Source: Caldifermentibacillus hisashii
GTDB lineage: Bacteria > Bacillota > Bacilli > Bacillales > Caldibacillaceae
Reading direction: 5' to 3' (one strand)
NCBI RefSeq assembly: GCF_027568575.1
Contig: NZ_JANUVP010000012.1
Length of the DNA: 64,000 bases
Shown: one piece after another, positions 1 through 8,531 of the stretch
Numbering within the stretch: the stretch's first letter is position 1
Layout: every line of letters starts with the position of its first letter
Notes under the pieces: generated by a model
The model's input: only the letters and a program-made list of their open reading frames with translations
What the model was told of the DNA's origin: nothing
Databases searched by the model: none
Program-made: the position numbers and the translations under genes

Positions 1-282
1 GAAGAGATGGCAAATCAAGACCCGATAATAGAAAATGCGGTAGATATGTTGCGCACAGTAAGTATGGACAGGGAAGCGCGGATGTTGGCGGAAGCCCGTG
101 AAAAGGCATTGAAGGACATAAATTCCATTCGTGGGGAAGGCATAGAAGAGGGCATAAAAAAAGGCAAACGGGAAGATGCGAAAATGATGTTGATGGAAGG
201 TCTAGACCTTAATTTGATCATTAAAATTACCGGATTAACGCAATCTGAGGTTTTGGAATTAAAGGATGAGTTAAAAAGGTAA
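1..282 (+). CDS. Rpn family recombination-promoting nuclease / putative transposase, C-terminal part
   Basis: The reading frame is already open at base 1, so this is the 3' end of a gene that begins upstream of the window; the first Met at base 7 is probably internal. What remains is about 93 residues, rich in Glu, Lys and Arg, with the motif EGIEEGIKKGKREDAKMML followed by a small helical domain ending in LTQSEVLELKDEL. This tail is typical of the PD-(D/E)XK Rpn/transposase_31 family in Bacillus. The catalytic nuclease domain would lie outside the window and cannot be judged. It sits just upstream of a defence operon. Confidence 0.72.
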   Translation, partial: EEMANQDPIIENAVDMLRTVSMDREARMLAEAREKALKDINSIRGEGIEEGIKKGKREDAKMMLMEGLDLNLIIKITGLTQSEVLELKDELKR

Positions 283-301
283 TCCCAATGAGGTGAAACA
301 G

Positions 302-361
302 ATGGCTGAATTAAGTCAGGAAGCCCGGATAAGGAGAGAACTCATAAATTCCTCTTTATGA
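302..361 (+). other. possible 19-codon ORF or gene remnant
   Basis: An AGGTG ribosome-binding site lies six bases before an ATG that opens a 19-codon frame beginning MAELSQEARIRRE. The frame ends inside the terminator hairpin that follows. It may be the start of a decayed gene or a chance ORF. Only the ribosome-binding site argues for translation. Confidence 0.2.
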
Positions 362-381
362 GTTCTCCTCATAAACTTTTT
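336..381 (+). terminator. rho-independent terminator after the Rpn gene
   Basis: A 13-bp perfect stem (GAGAACTCATAAA with its complement, 6-nt loop) is followed after a few bases by CTTTTTT. It separates the Rpn transcript from the jet operon. Confidence 0.75.
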
Positions 382-499
382 TGAATAGCATCCAAAACTT
401 TCTATCTGAATATAGTCAGGTACGAATGACATTTCCGCAATCCCTTAGTAAAATAAAAGTACCTAAAGAAAAAGTTGTGAGTTTAAAGGAGTGCTAGGT

Positions 500-1522
500 T
501 TGGAAGAATTAAAAAGAATCCTCTCTGTTTATCCGAAACGTATGATAGATTTAACCCGTTTAGAAGAATTGACAAAATCCTTCGTTCATACTTATGAGGA
601 GTTTGCGGACGTCATTCTGCAATTGGAAAAGGACCAGATACTGGAAATGGTAAAATCCAAAGGACGGACGGCACGGACTCCATCCCTCGCCTATCAGTAC
701 CGTATTCAAAAAAGTGTTTTGGCCTCAAGCCATCACCAAGAATTGCAAATATACCGTAATAAATTGCATCCCGCCATACTACTTGATGAATACTTCCGGA
801 TTGATCCGGTCGTATGGAAACAAGACCTTCCCTTTATTGAAAAAATCGATCATTATTTAAAAGCGTTTGGTTTCCCCAATGAACCGGTTCCGGCACCTGA
901 GCGTAGTTTTGAACTGGTACATGATGAAAAATGGATTGTCGAAAAGGGAGGAAAAGAAGTTTTAGAACGGATTGGTCTTTATGAACGGTTACAAATTATT
1001 CCGGTTTCAGAACCGTTAATGTTTGCGGTTAATCCGGGACAAATTCATAAAGAGAACCAATTCCATCTTATTGTTGAAAATAAAACGACGTATCAAGGAT
1101 TGTTGCCGGCCCTCGTGGATACCGAATTTTCAACCTTAATTTATGGTAGCGGCAAAGTAATTATTAAAAGCATTGAACAATTTCCCGCTCAATATCCGGT
1201 CGAAGCCAATCATGAGTTTTTTTATTTTGGCGACCTTGACCGAGAAGGTGTGTCTATTTGGTACTCGTTAACGAAGCGACAATCGGTAAAATTAGCATTG
1301 CCGTTTTACATTGCCTGTTTAGCCCAAGAACCGGTAAAAGGAAAAGGTTACCAATTAGAAAATCGAGAAGCATTACAAGCTTTTTTAACAAATTTTTCTA
1401 AACTCCATCAAGACAAAATTCAAAAATTATTACGACTGGGAACTTATTATCCGCAAGAAATACTAAAATCGAAGCAATTGCAAGCGATTTGGAGGGAATC
1501 TGATTGGAAAGCCTTGATCTAA
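500..1522 (+). CDS. jetD: Wadjet protein JetD (topoisomerase VI-like Toprim nuclease subunit)
   Basis: In Wadjet systems JetD is the nuclease that cuts circular DNA once the SMC motor has extruded it. The protein is about 340 aa. The N-terminal half is a helical/winged-helix region. The C-terminal half carries a Toprim-like signature: a Glu near residue 193 in LIVENKTTYQG and the paired Asp near 245 and 247 in YFGDLDREGVSIW, the DxD metal-binding motif. The TTG start at 500 is preferred because AAAGGAG lies eight bases upstream; a GTG at 491 overlaps that site. It is first in the operon, and its last 19 bases overlap jetA. No truncation is seen. The Wadjet assignment rests on the whole four-gene set as well as the Toprim motif. 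Confidence 0.88.
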   Translation: MEELKRILSVYPKRMIDLTRLEELTKSFVHTYEEFADVILQLEKDQILEMVKSKGRTARTPSLAYQYRIQKSVLASSHHQELQIYRNKLHPAILLDEYFRIDPVVWKQDLPFIEKIDHYLKAFGFPNEPVPAPERSFELVHDEKWIVEKGGKEVLERIGLYERLQIIPVSEPLMFAVNPGQIHKENQFHLIVENKTTYQGLLPALVDTEFSTLIYGSGKVIIKSIEQFPAQYPVEANHEFFYFGDLDREGVSIWYSLTKRQSVKLALPFYIACLAQEPVKGKGYQLENREALQAFLTNFSKLHQDKIQKLLRLGTYYPQEILKSKQLQAIWRESDWKALI

Positions 1523-3024
1523 AAGAAATAACGACCGGTTACATGGAGCGGATGAGAAGGCTTGCCCTCTTTGACCCGTTATACGATTTGGAACGGAAAC
1601 GGGAAGTTGACTTAGAAGGTAAAAACATTGATATGAAAGGCCTTGGTCTTTTAGCTTTACTATTTTTCTTTGAAAATAAACTGATTCGTGAATCAAAAAC
1701 AGGTGTTAAGCAATTGGCGGCCTTTCTTAAAGAAATGACCCATCAAGTTTATATATTGCGTGACGAGAAATATGAAGAGTATGCCCGGACCATCATTCAA
1801 ACGTTCAGACCGACACATGGGAAAAAACGAAGCTATGAATATTTTGATTGGGAAAAAAAGGAAACGGGTGTCATCGAATATTCAATACTAAAAGCAAACA
1901 ATTTTGATGTGCAAACAAATGCACAGTATTATACATTGGATGACGACGGACTGGAACTGATTTTTGCCACAAAAGAGTTTTACAGCGAGTTTCAATTGTC
2001 AATCAATCAATTAATTTTACGAAAACAGCTGGAAAAGGGCGAGTTTAAAGGGGCCCTCAGACAAATTAATGAAATGCGGATTGATGTGGAAACCCTTGAG
2101 GACCGCATGGAGAAATTAAAACATGAAATCCAGCGCAGCATAGTATCTGAGGAAACCTTTGAACGTTACAAACAGCTTCTCGATGATATTTACGGCCGGC
2201 TCGAACGGGAAGACGAGGAATTTAAGGAGTTGCGTAATTTTGTCAAAGAAACAAGGGAACGGTTATATGCCCAAGATGTCCATAAGAAAGAACGAAATGC
2301 GTACAATTATTTTTTAAAAATTAACCGCGAACTGGAAGAAGTGCATTATGAGCATTCCCACTTACTTGACCAGACTTTTCATTTAAAAAATACAACCTTA
2401 ATGACAGCGCAGGAATCGCTTTATTATGCAGGCATGCAATCGTTCAATTTTGATCAGGATTTAGTGTCACGAGTCGTATCAGCACCACTGCCCATGGACG
2501 CGATGAAAGGGTTGCTTCATCCGTTTTTAAAAGTAGAGGAAAATCGGACATGGTCACCCCTTACTGTTTTGGCGGAACAAAACCTGGTTGAGGAACGCGA
2601 GGAAAAAGTGGAATATCATTTCCTTGACGTGAACGATGATAATACCAGTGATCCGTACCGTTTATGGCTTACAAAAAAATACGGTGAATTAATGGAACTG
2701 TTTCTTCAATCCTATGAAAACAATGGTGTTCGAACATTATCCGGATTTTTTGCCTATTTGGAAAATCAAGGGATGGAGGAGATCTATCAACAAAGATACT
2801 TTTACGACTTCTGGCTGATTTTGCACCAGCGTTCACCGGTTCATCACGGAAACGAGGATGAAACAAGCGGCAAAACGGTGCTTGGTGAGGCATTGTCCCG
2901 CTTAAACGGACGGGTGTTAATAGTAACGGAAAGAAATATAATTATTCAAAAAGTCGACAGGTATTCCATCCAGGATATGACATTTGAATTGGAGGGGACA
3001 GACGATGGACTATTCAGAGAGTAA
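1504..3024 (+). CDS. jetA: Wadjet protein JetA (MukF/kleisin-like subunit)
   Basis: A 506-aa protein of the JetA/DUF5716 kind. In the family it is the kleisin that bridges the heads of the JetC SMC dimer. The sequence has an N-terminal winged-helix-like region, a long charged helical middle with coiled-coil character (about residues 180-280), and a C-terminal region that would contact JetC. The start is TTG with GGAGGG seven bases upstream, inside the end of jetD, so translation is probably coupled. Its own 3' end overlaps jetB by 20 bases. Family identity is inferred from size, architecture and the neighbouring jetB, jetC and jetD. Confidence 0.82.
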   Translation: MESLDLKEITTGYMERMRRLALFDPLYDLERKREVDLEGKNIDMKGLGLLALLFFFENKLIRESKTGVKQLAAFLKEMTHQVYILRDEKYEEYARTIIQTFRPTHGKKRSYEYFDWEKKETGVIEYSILKANNFDVQTNAQYYTLDDDGLELIFATKEFYSEFQLSINQLILRKQLEKGEFKGALRQINEMRIDVETLEDRMEKLKHEIQRSIVSEETFERYKQLLDDIYGRLEREDEEFKELRNFVKETRERLYAQDVHKKERNAYNYFLKINRELEEVHYEHSHLLDQTFHLKNTTLMTAQESLYYAGMQSFNFDQDLVSRVVSAPLPMDAMKGLLHPFLKVEENRTWSPLTVLAEQNLVEEREEKVEYHFLDVNDDNTSDPYRLWLTKKYGELMELFLQSYENNGVRTLSGFFAYLENQGMEEIYQQRYFYDFWLILHQRSPVHHGNEDETSGKTVLGEALSRLNGRVLIVTERNIIIQKVDRYSIQDMTFELEGTDDGLFRE

Positions 3025-3748
3025 AGTAATCCAAGCCTTTCAACTGTATACAAAATTGGCGCGAGACGGTGTACTTGGTGTTGATAGTGTCCAACTATAC
3101 AATGCCGATGACGATATCCGCGCATTACTAGACCTATTTAGTTACGAAGTCGATTGTGTCATCATTAAAACAAGTGAACAACTTTTCTTCGTACCAAAAA
3201 CAAGGCTTTCTCCATTCCACGTATCCAATGATTGGATTAAGAAAAATTATTTACGGTCTGGCGCAACGAACGGAGACATTTATTTGCTCTATTTTTGTAC
3301 ATTAATCTTATTTGGCAGCTTTTATGACTCCTATCAAAGCCATGAGCCGACAAGACAATTTCTGTCATTGGAAGACTGGGTTCATTCTATCCAGGACCGC
3401 ATCGACCAACTGAAGTCTCATGATATCGATGAGCTAAAAGAACTAGAAAAAGAGTTTTCTTATAATTGGACGGTAATCATCGAGAAATGGGATGATATGG
3501 ATGATATTAAGGAAACCGCCAAACGACAGTCCGGAAATACGATCAGTCGATTAAGCTTTATCGACACGGTACGAAGATTTTTAAAAGACCAAGATTTAAT
3601 CCAAGATATCGGTAATAATGAAGTGACTTTGACTGAAAAGGCGATGACCATTATTCAGCGGTTCTTTATGGAAGTCGAATTCAACAAAGGAATTTTTGAA
3701 TTTATTTACGGTTTTGAAAAGGAGAATGAAGATGCCGGCTATCAGTAA
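3005..3748 (+). CDS. jetB: Wadjet protein JetB (MukE/KITE-like subunit)
   Basis: A 247-aa acidic protein of the JetB/DUF6063 type, the KITE subunit that dimerises on the JetA kleisin in Wadjet. It looks like tandem winged helices, with a conserved hydrophobic core around residues 70-120 and a C-terminal recognition helix ending in GFEKENEDAG. The ATG at 3005 follows GGAGGGG, which is better placed than the upstream Met at 2984 (the longer frame begins MNWRGQ). The gene overlaps jetA at the front and jetC at the back, so all four subunits should be made in step. Confidence 0.8.
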   Translation: MDYSESKVIQAFQLYTKLARDGVLGVDSVQLYNADDDIRALLDLFSYEVDCVIIKTSEQLFFVPKTRLSPFHVSNDWIKKNYLRSGATNGDIYLLYFCTLILFGSFYDSYQSHEPTRQFLSLEDWVHSIQDRIDQLKSHDIDELKELEKEFSYNWTVIIEKWDDMDDIKETAKRQSGNTISRLSFIDTVRRFLKDQDLIQDIGNNEVTLTEKAMTIIQRFFMEVEFNKGIFEFIYGFEKENEDAGYQ

Positions 3749-6700
3749 AATCCGACTAACAAATGTAGTGTATGAAGAGGGAAAGAAACGCTATAATGAT
3801 GAACTGTTTTTCTTTGATGGGTACAATGGTGCAATTCTACTTGAAAACGGCGGCGGGAAAACGGTTTTTATTCAAACGGTCCTACAGGCGATCATCCCCC
3901 ATACTGACCTGGCTGAAAGAAAAATAAAAAACACATTAGTTCTTGAAAACGCACCGGCCCATATTGCGATTGAATGGTTAATTAATGAAAGACCGAGACG
4001 CTACGTCGTTACCGCGGTTACACTGTTTACAACAAAAGACGGACTGGATTCATTGCGTTATGTGTATGAGTACGGAGCGGGTGACGCTCACAGTATAGAG
4101 GAAATGCCGTTTGTCAGGGAAGGGAAAAATGGAAAACGTCCGGCGGAAAAAGGAGAAATGCAAGATTACTATAGCGGCATGCGGGACAGAAATTTTTTAG
4201 CAAGAACCTTCTCCACAATTAAAGAATATCGAAAATTCATTGAAGAACAGTACCATATTATTGCCGAAGAATGGGATAGCATTGTTAAAATCAATAGCTC
4301 AGAAGGCGGTGTAGAAGCTTTCTTTGATGATTGTAAAAGTACGAATCAATTATTCGACCGGCTGTTAATCCCAACAGTGGAAAACTCGATTGCCGGTCAT
4401 GATCCGAAAATGTTTGCCGATATGTTTGAAAAGCGACATGAAAGCTTAAAACAATATAAAAAATTAAAGGAAACGATTGAAGAAAATAAACGCATTCAAG
4501 CTGAGTTGGAAAAGTATGTGGCAACCTTTGAAAAGCTTCATATAGCAAAACTTGCATACGACAAGACAAAGCAGCGAGCAAAAGGCATTTGGGAAGAAAT
4601 CCAGATGCAAAAAAGCAATATGAATGAAGAACACCATGGAATGATGCAAACATTAGCAGAGTGGCAATCAGCTTATGATCATTACCAAGTTAAAAAAGCT
4701 TCCTACCAAATCGCCATAGAAAAATCGAAATTTACGGCGCTGGAAAAAGAATATGAAGAAGTTTATGCCAATTTTAGCCAAAGGGAAGAGGAGTTGGCCA
4801 ATGTTAACAGGGACTATTATTCTTTAAAACTCGCCAAACTAAAATTGGAGTTAAAGAACTATCAAGACGAATTAACCATGATTGAAAAAGAAATCGAAAA
4901 GCTGGACCAAACAGAAGAATTGGAGGACCTTGAAATCCAGCTGGAGGAGGCAAAACGGTCATTGCTCGGCTACTTTGTTGAAACAATGGACGAGATTAAA
5001 AAAGAAATTTCTCAAGTTCAATACGAGTTGAACCCGATTCAGGAACAAATCGAAGCGATTCAAAAACAATTGGATGAAGCCGGGAAACTCGAATCGGAAA
5101 AACAAAAAGAAACAGCTGCGATTGAAAATCAGATTCGTACACGTCAAACGGATTTAGCAAAACTGGAACAATTGCTCCTTGCTAATCCGAAACAACAAAA
5201 GGTGGAAAGTGAATATAAACTTTGGCAAGACCGTTATCAATTTTTAGATGAAGAAGTCATCCGATTAACTGGAGAAATAAAACAATTGGAACATGAGCAA
5301 AAAGAAATCAGTAAAAGTATTGATGAACTGAAAACAGAACGGGAACAAGTGCAAAATTCTTTAAACATCATTGAGAATGACAGGGAAAGAATTGATTATG
5401 AACAGCGAAAACTTATTGAAAAATTAAGTCTTCTCCGCCCCGGGTGGTCGTCTCTTGAGTCAATTTATGATCTGGAAAAATCAATTTTCTCTCGACTTGA
5501 GGAGTCGATTGATATTTTATCAAAAGAGAAAAAAGAGTTGCTATATAAAGAACGGATTGCATACCGATTGGTAGACGATTACGGTAAACAGCAACTGTTT
5601 TTCAGCGATTCCTATATTGATTCTCACATAAAATCGTGGAAAAACCAATTTGACTATCTTCTTACCGGTGTCGAGTACTTACAAACCCTTGATGAACATG
5701 AATACGAGAAAATGTGTTCCTATCCACTATGGTCACTTACACTCATCACAACGAATAAATCGAAACCGGCCTTACAAGAAAAATTGCAGATGTCAGCTGA
5801 ACAATTGCATTTTCCAATCCAAGTAATGACGTTGGAAGAAGCAGCTACAGTTGATATCATGACGGATGACGTTCATACATGGGTGATTCCGCTTCATTGG
5901 CAAAAAGGAATGAACGAAGAGGCTTTTGACCATTGGAAAACAGAAATCAAGGAGCGGGCAAAAGCGGCAACCGATACTCGGGAAGCAAAAGAACAAGAAC
6001 TGAAAAAATGGGAGACAGGCTTAAGAGATTTCCAACAATTTATTACCATGTACCCGTTTGAAAAAGTCCAACTATTAGATGAATCCCGTTCCGAACATAT
6101 TCGAAAAATTGATGAAATGTCAAGAAAAATCAAGAATGAAGAGGAAAAGGGTGGGATCTGCCAAGAAAAAGGAAAACAATTTGCTGAAACGATTTCTGAA
6201 TACAAAGAAGAAATGCAGGGATTGGAACGAAATTTGGAAAGGGCGATGGAATATTTTCAATACGTCCGTGAAGTAGAAGAGGCGAAGAAAAAGGAAAAAC
6301 AACTAATGAATGAATTGGAAAATATTCAAAGAAAGATGACCCGTTGGAACCGGCAGTTGACTGATTATCAAATGCGGGAAAAATCACTGGTAGAACGAAA
6401 AAGGAATCTCGAGTCTAGTTTAAGATTCTATGAAAATCTTGATGAATATCAAGCTGTGCGTTCCTATAGTCCGATTTTTACCGGAGAAAGTAAACTGGCC
6501 ATTCAAGAAAAAATGAACACGATTCAATTAAAATTGCAGAAAATCAGTAAAAGTTACGGAGAATGGAAAGCAAGACGGGAAAATGCCATTCAAAATATCA
6601 ACCGAGTCCAATTAGATATGGACGAACTTCGGAAAGAGCAATCACAACTCAATGAAGAACAAGTTTTTCCGAGTGATGGCGAACAATTAATGGAAAACAC

Positions 6701-8153
6701 ACGCCGGCTAATGGTTCAATTAGCCAAAGAAGTTAAACGTTTGGACAAGATGAAAACAGAAAAATTGGCGGCAAAAGAAGGGCAAAAAGGAAAATGGCAA
6801 TTGACGATTGACCAGTTTCAACGGAATTATCCTGATGTGGAAATAGTCGAGTTTACTGAAGCCACTCTCGATGAAGAAAAAGACCTTTTAGTACAAGAAA
6901 AACGGGATTTGGACGAAAAGAAACAATATATTGATACGCAACTGAGCCGTATTCAAAAAGAAATACAATCGATTAATGAAGCTGAACGGGAAATGGACCG
7001 TTTTATTGAAAAACATCATTTTGACGCACCTAATATTGAAGCGACTCCTTTAAATGCCGATGAGAAAATGGCGTTTACCTATCACCGAAAACCGTCTGTT
7101 CAATCGATAATCCGTGAACTGGAGTCGGCCCGAGAAAATGTTGACGGGGAAAATAAAAATGTCGGAAACGGGAAACAAACGTTCAGACAGTTTTGCCAAA
7201 CCATTTCCGACTTTAAGATGCGAAAAATGGCGGAAAACGGCGTCGATTTTAAAGATACGTATGACGAATTACTCGAATTTCAGCGAAACATGGTCAAACG
7301 AATTGAAATAGCAATAAATTATGCCAACGAAAGTATTCGCAAAGAAGATGCCGCTCTTCAGGCATTTATCAACCAAATTCATACGCATTTAACAACCATT
7401 GTAGAAGAACTGCGGGAAATTCCAAGAAAAACAAAGGTCAAAGTAGGGGATGACTGGAAAACCATTTATTCGTTCTCGATTCCGGAATGGGAAGAAGAGG
7501 AAGGAAAAAAACGAATCAGAGATTATATCGAATGGATCCTAACTCAATTAGAATCAGAACGCTATATAAAACCGGATGGCAGTCAAGATGATATGAAAAT
7601 AAGAAAAGATATCGAAATGTGGCTACAATCGAAGCAACTCTTGCAAAACGTTATGAAGAATGAAGCAATGAAAGTAAGCTGCCGAAAAGTAACGAATGAA
7701 AACAAGGTAACGACAAGATCGTATTCATGGGAACAAAGTAATGTCTGGTCCGGCGGGGAAAAATGGAGTAAAAATATGACATTATTTTTAGGAATTTTAA
7801 ATTATGTAGCGGAAAAGAAAAAACAAAATCGCCCCAACACGAAACTTCATCGGGCCGTTATATTGGACAACCCGTTTGGTAAAGCTTCAAGCGATCACGT
7901 ATTAAGTCCGGTGTTTTTTGTCGCCGAACAATTAGGTTTCCAAATCATTACGTTGACCGCCCATGCAGAAGGGAAATTTTTACAAGATTACTTCCCGATT
8001 ATCTACAGCTGCCGGTTAAGGGAATCGAACGATAATAACAAACAGGTGATGACGAAGGAGCAATGGTTACACCGGGCATACTTCCAAGACCATGACCCGG
8101 TCGTCATCGAGCGACTCGGTCAAACAGAACAGTTGAGTTTGTTTGATATGTAG
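3732..8153 (+). CDS. jetC: Wadjet protein JetC (MukB-like SMC ATPase)
   Basis: This is the motor of the Wadjet complex, about 1473 aa. The N-terminal head carries a Walker A at residues 40-44 (LLENGGGKT). Two long coiled-coil arms follow (roughly 240-540 and 700-1150), broken by a globular hinge with YPLWSLTLIT around residue 660. The C-terminal head has the ABC signature WSGGEKW near 1338 and a Walker B near 1378. In that Walker B the catalytic Glu position reads Asn (ILDNPFG). The start at 3732 is chosen because AAGGAG is eight bases upstream; an ATG at 3726 is too close. It overlaps jetB by 17 bases and ends the operon. It is longer than SbcC and its partners are not SbcD, which excludes that family. 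Confidence 0.88.
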   Translation: MPAISKIRLTNVVYEEGKKRYNDELFFFDGYNGAILLENGGGKTVFIQTVLQAIIPHTDLAERKIKNTLVLENAPAHIAIEWLINERPRRYVVTAVTLFTTKDGLDSLRYVYEYGAGDAHSIEEMPFVREGKNGKRPAEKGEMQDYYSGMRDRNFLARTFSTIKEYRKFIEEQYHIIAEEWDSIVKINSSEGGVEAFFDDCKSTNQLFDRLLIPTVENSIAGHDPKMFADMFEKRHESLKQYKKLKETIEENKRIQAELEKYVATFEKLHIAKLAYDKTKQRAKGIWEEIQMQKSNMNEEHHGMMQTLAEWQSAYDHYQVKKASYQIAIEKSKFTALEKEYEEVYANFSQREEELANVNRDYYSLKLAKLKLELKNYQDELTMIEKEIEKLDQTEELEDLEIQLEEAKRSLLGYFVETMDEIKKEISQVQYELNPIQEQIEAIQKQLDEAGKLESEKQKETAAIENQIRTRQTDLAKLEQLLLANPKQQKVESEYKLWQDRYQFLDEEVIRLTGEIKQLEHEQKEISKSIDELKTEREQVQNSLNIIENDRERIDYEQRKLIEKLSLLRPGWSSLESIYDLEKSIFSRLEESIDILSKEKKELLYKERIAYRLVDDYGKQQLFFSDSYIDSHIKSWKNQFDYLLTGVEYLQTLDEHEYEKMCSYPLWSLTLITTNKSKPALQEKLQMSAEQLHFPIQVMTLEEAATVDIMTDDVHTWVIPLHWQKGMNEEAFDHWKTEIKERAKAATDTREAKEQELKKWETGLRDFQQFITMYPFEKVQLLDESRSEHIRKIDEMSRKIKNEEEKGGICQEKGKQFAETISEYKEEMQGLERNLERAMEYFQYVREVEEAKKKEKQLMNELENIQRKMTRWNRQLTDYQMREKSLVERKRNLESSLRFYENLDEYQAVRSYSPIFTGESKLAIQEKMNTIQLKLQKISKSYGEWKARRENAIQNINRVQLDMDELRKEQSQLNEEQVFPSDGEQLMENTRRLMVQLAKEVKRLDKMKTEKLAAKEGQKGKWQLTIDQFQRNYPDVEIVEFTEATLDEEKDLLVQEKRDLDEKKQYIDTQLSRIQKEIQSINEAEREMDRFIEKHHFDAPNIEATPLNADEKMAFTYHRKPSVQSIIRELESARENVDGENKNVGNGKQTFRQFCQTISDFKMRKMAENGVDFKDTYDELLEFQRNMVKRIEIAINYANESIRKEDAALQAFINQIHTHLTTIVEELREIPRKTKVKVGDDWKTIYSFSIPEWEEEEGKKRIRDYIEWILTQLESERYIKPDGSQDDMKIRKDIEMWLQSKQLLQNVMKNEAMKVSCRKVTNENKVTTRSYSWEQSNVWSGGEKWSKNMTLFLGILNYVAEKKKQNRPNTKLHRAVILDNPFGKASSDHVLSPVFFVAEQLGFQIITLTAHAEGKFLQDYFPIIYSCRLRESNDNNKQVMTKEQWLHRAYFQDHDPVVIERLGQTEQLSLFDM

Positions 8154-8194
8154 GGTGGATACGATTAATAAAGGACAACCCAAGCTAGGGTAGC

Positions 8195-8290
8195 GTTATT
8201 GGTTTATAGTTAAATATCTTTTGAGAACAACGTCAGGTATTCGTGTGATAAGGATGGAAGGGTTATTGGTTATTATCTTTTGAGAACAAC
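8195..8290. repeat. two-copy direct repeat with CRISPR-like geometry
   Basis: Copy 1 at 8195-8231 (37 bp) and copy 2 at 8262-8290 (29 bp) share GTTATTGGTT at the 5' end and TATCTTTTGAGAACAAC at the 3' end. Copy 2 lacks 8 bp in the middle. They are separated by 30 bp of unique sequence. Repeat length, spacing and GTT...AAC ends resemble a CRISPR repeat-spacer unit, but only two copies exist and no cas gene is in the window. The 378-bp gap between jetC and the catalase otherwise holds only the hairpin at 8342. Confidence 0.6.
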
Positions 8291-8341
8291 ATTGAGAAAA
8301 GTACTATCGGATTTGCTCTCTCTGATATGTACCTGTTTTAT

Positions 8342-8378
8342 CCCGGCTTCTGTTTTGTGAAGTCGGGTCTTTATATGT
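8342..8378 (+). terminator. probable terminator downstream of jetC
   Basis: CCCGGCTTC and GAAGTCGGG form a 9-bp stem with one G-U pair and an 8-nt loop, followed by the U-rich TCTTTATATGTTTG. It lies about 190 bp after the jetC stop and before the catalase gene. Confidence 0.55.
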
Positions 8379-8531
8379 TTGTTTGCCCCGGTAATTGTAT
8401 TTATCGAAGCAATCTTGGCTGATAAGTGAGAACTGCGGAGTGGTAATGGAGGGACTGAAGTGAATATTGGACTTCCCTATTGGCATACGTATACTTAGAG
8501 AATGGAAATTTACTAATATGAGGGGGATTCC

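Noticed and set aside
4291..4653. 120-aa minus-strand ORF within jetC
   Set aside because: Antisense shadow of the coiled-coil coding region; Phe/Cys-rich and without a ribosome-binding site.
3732..8153. SbcC or chromosomal MukB
   Set aside because: No sbcD; kleisin- and KITE-like genes plus a Toprim nuclease overlap it, which defines Wadjet.
8195..8290. Calling the two direct repeats a CRISPR array
   Set aside because: Only two unequal copies, one spacer and no cas genes in 64 kb. Kept as a repeat and flagged as a finding.
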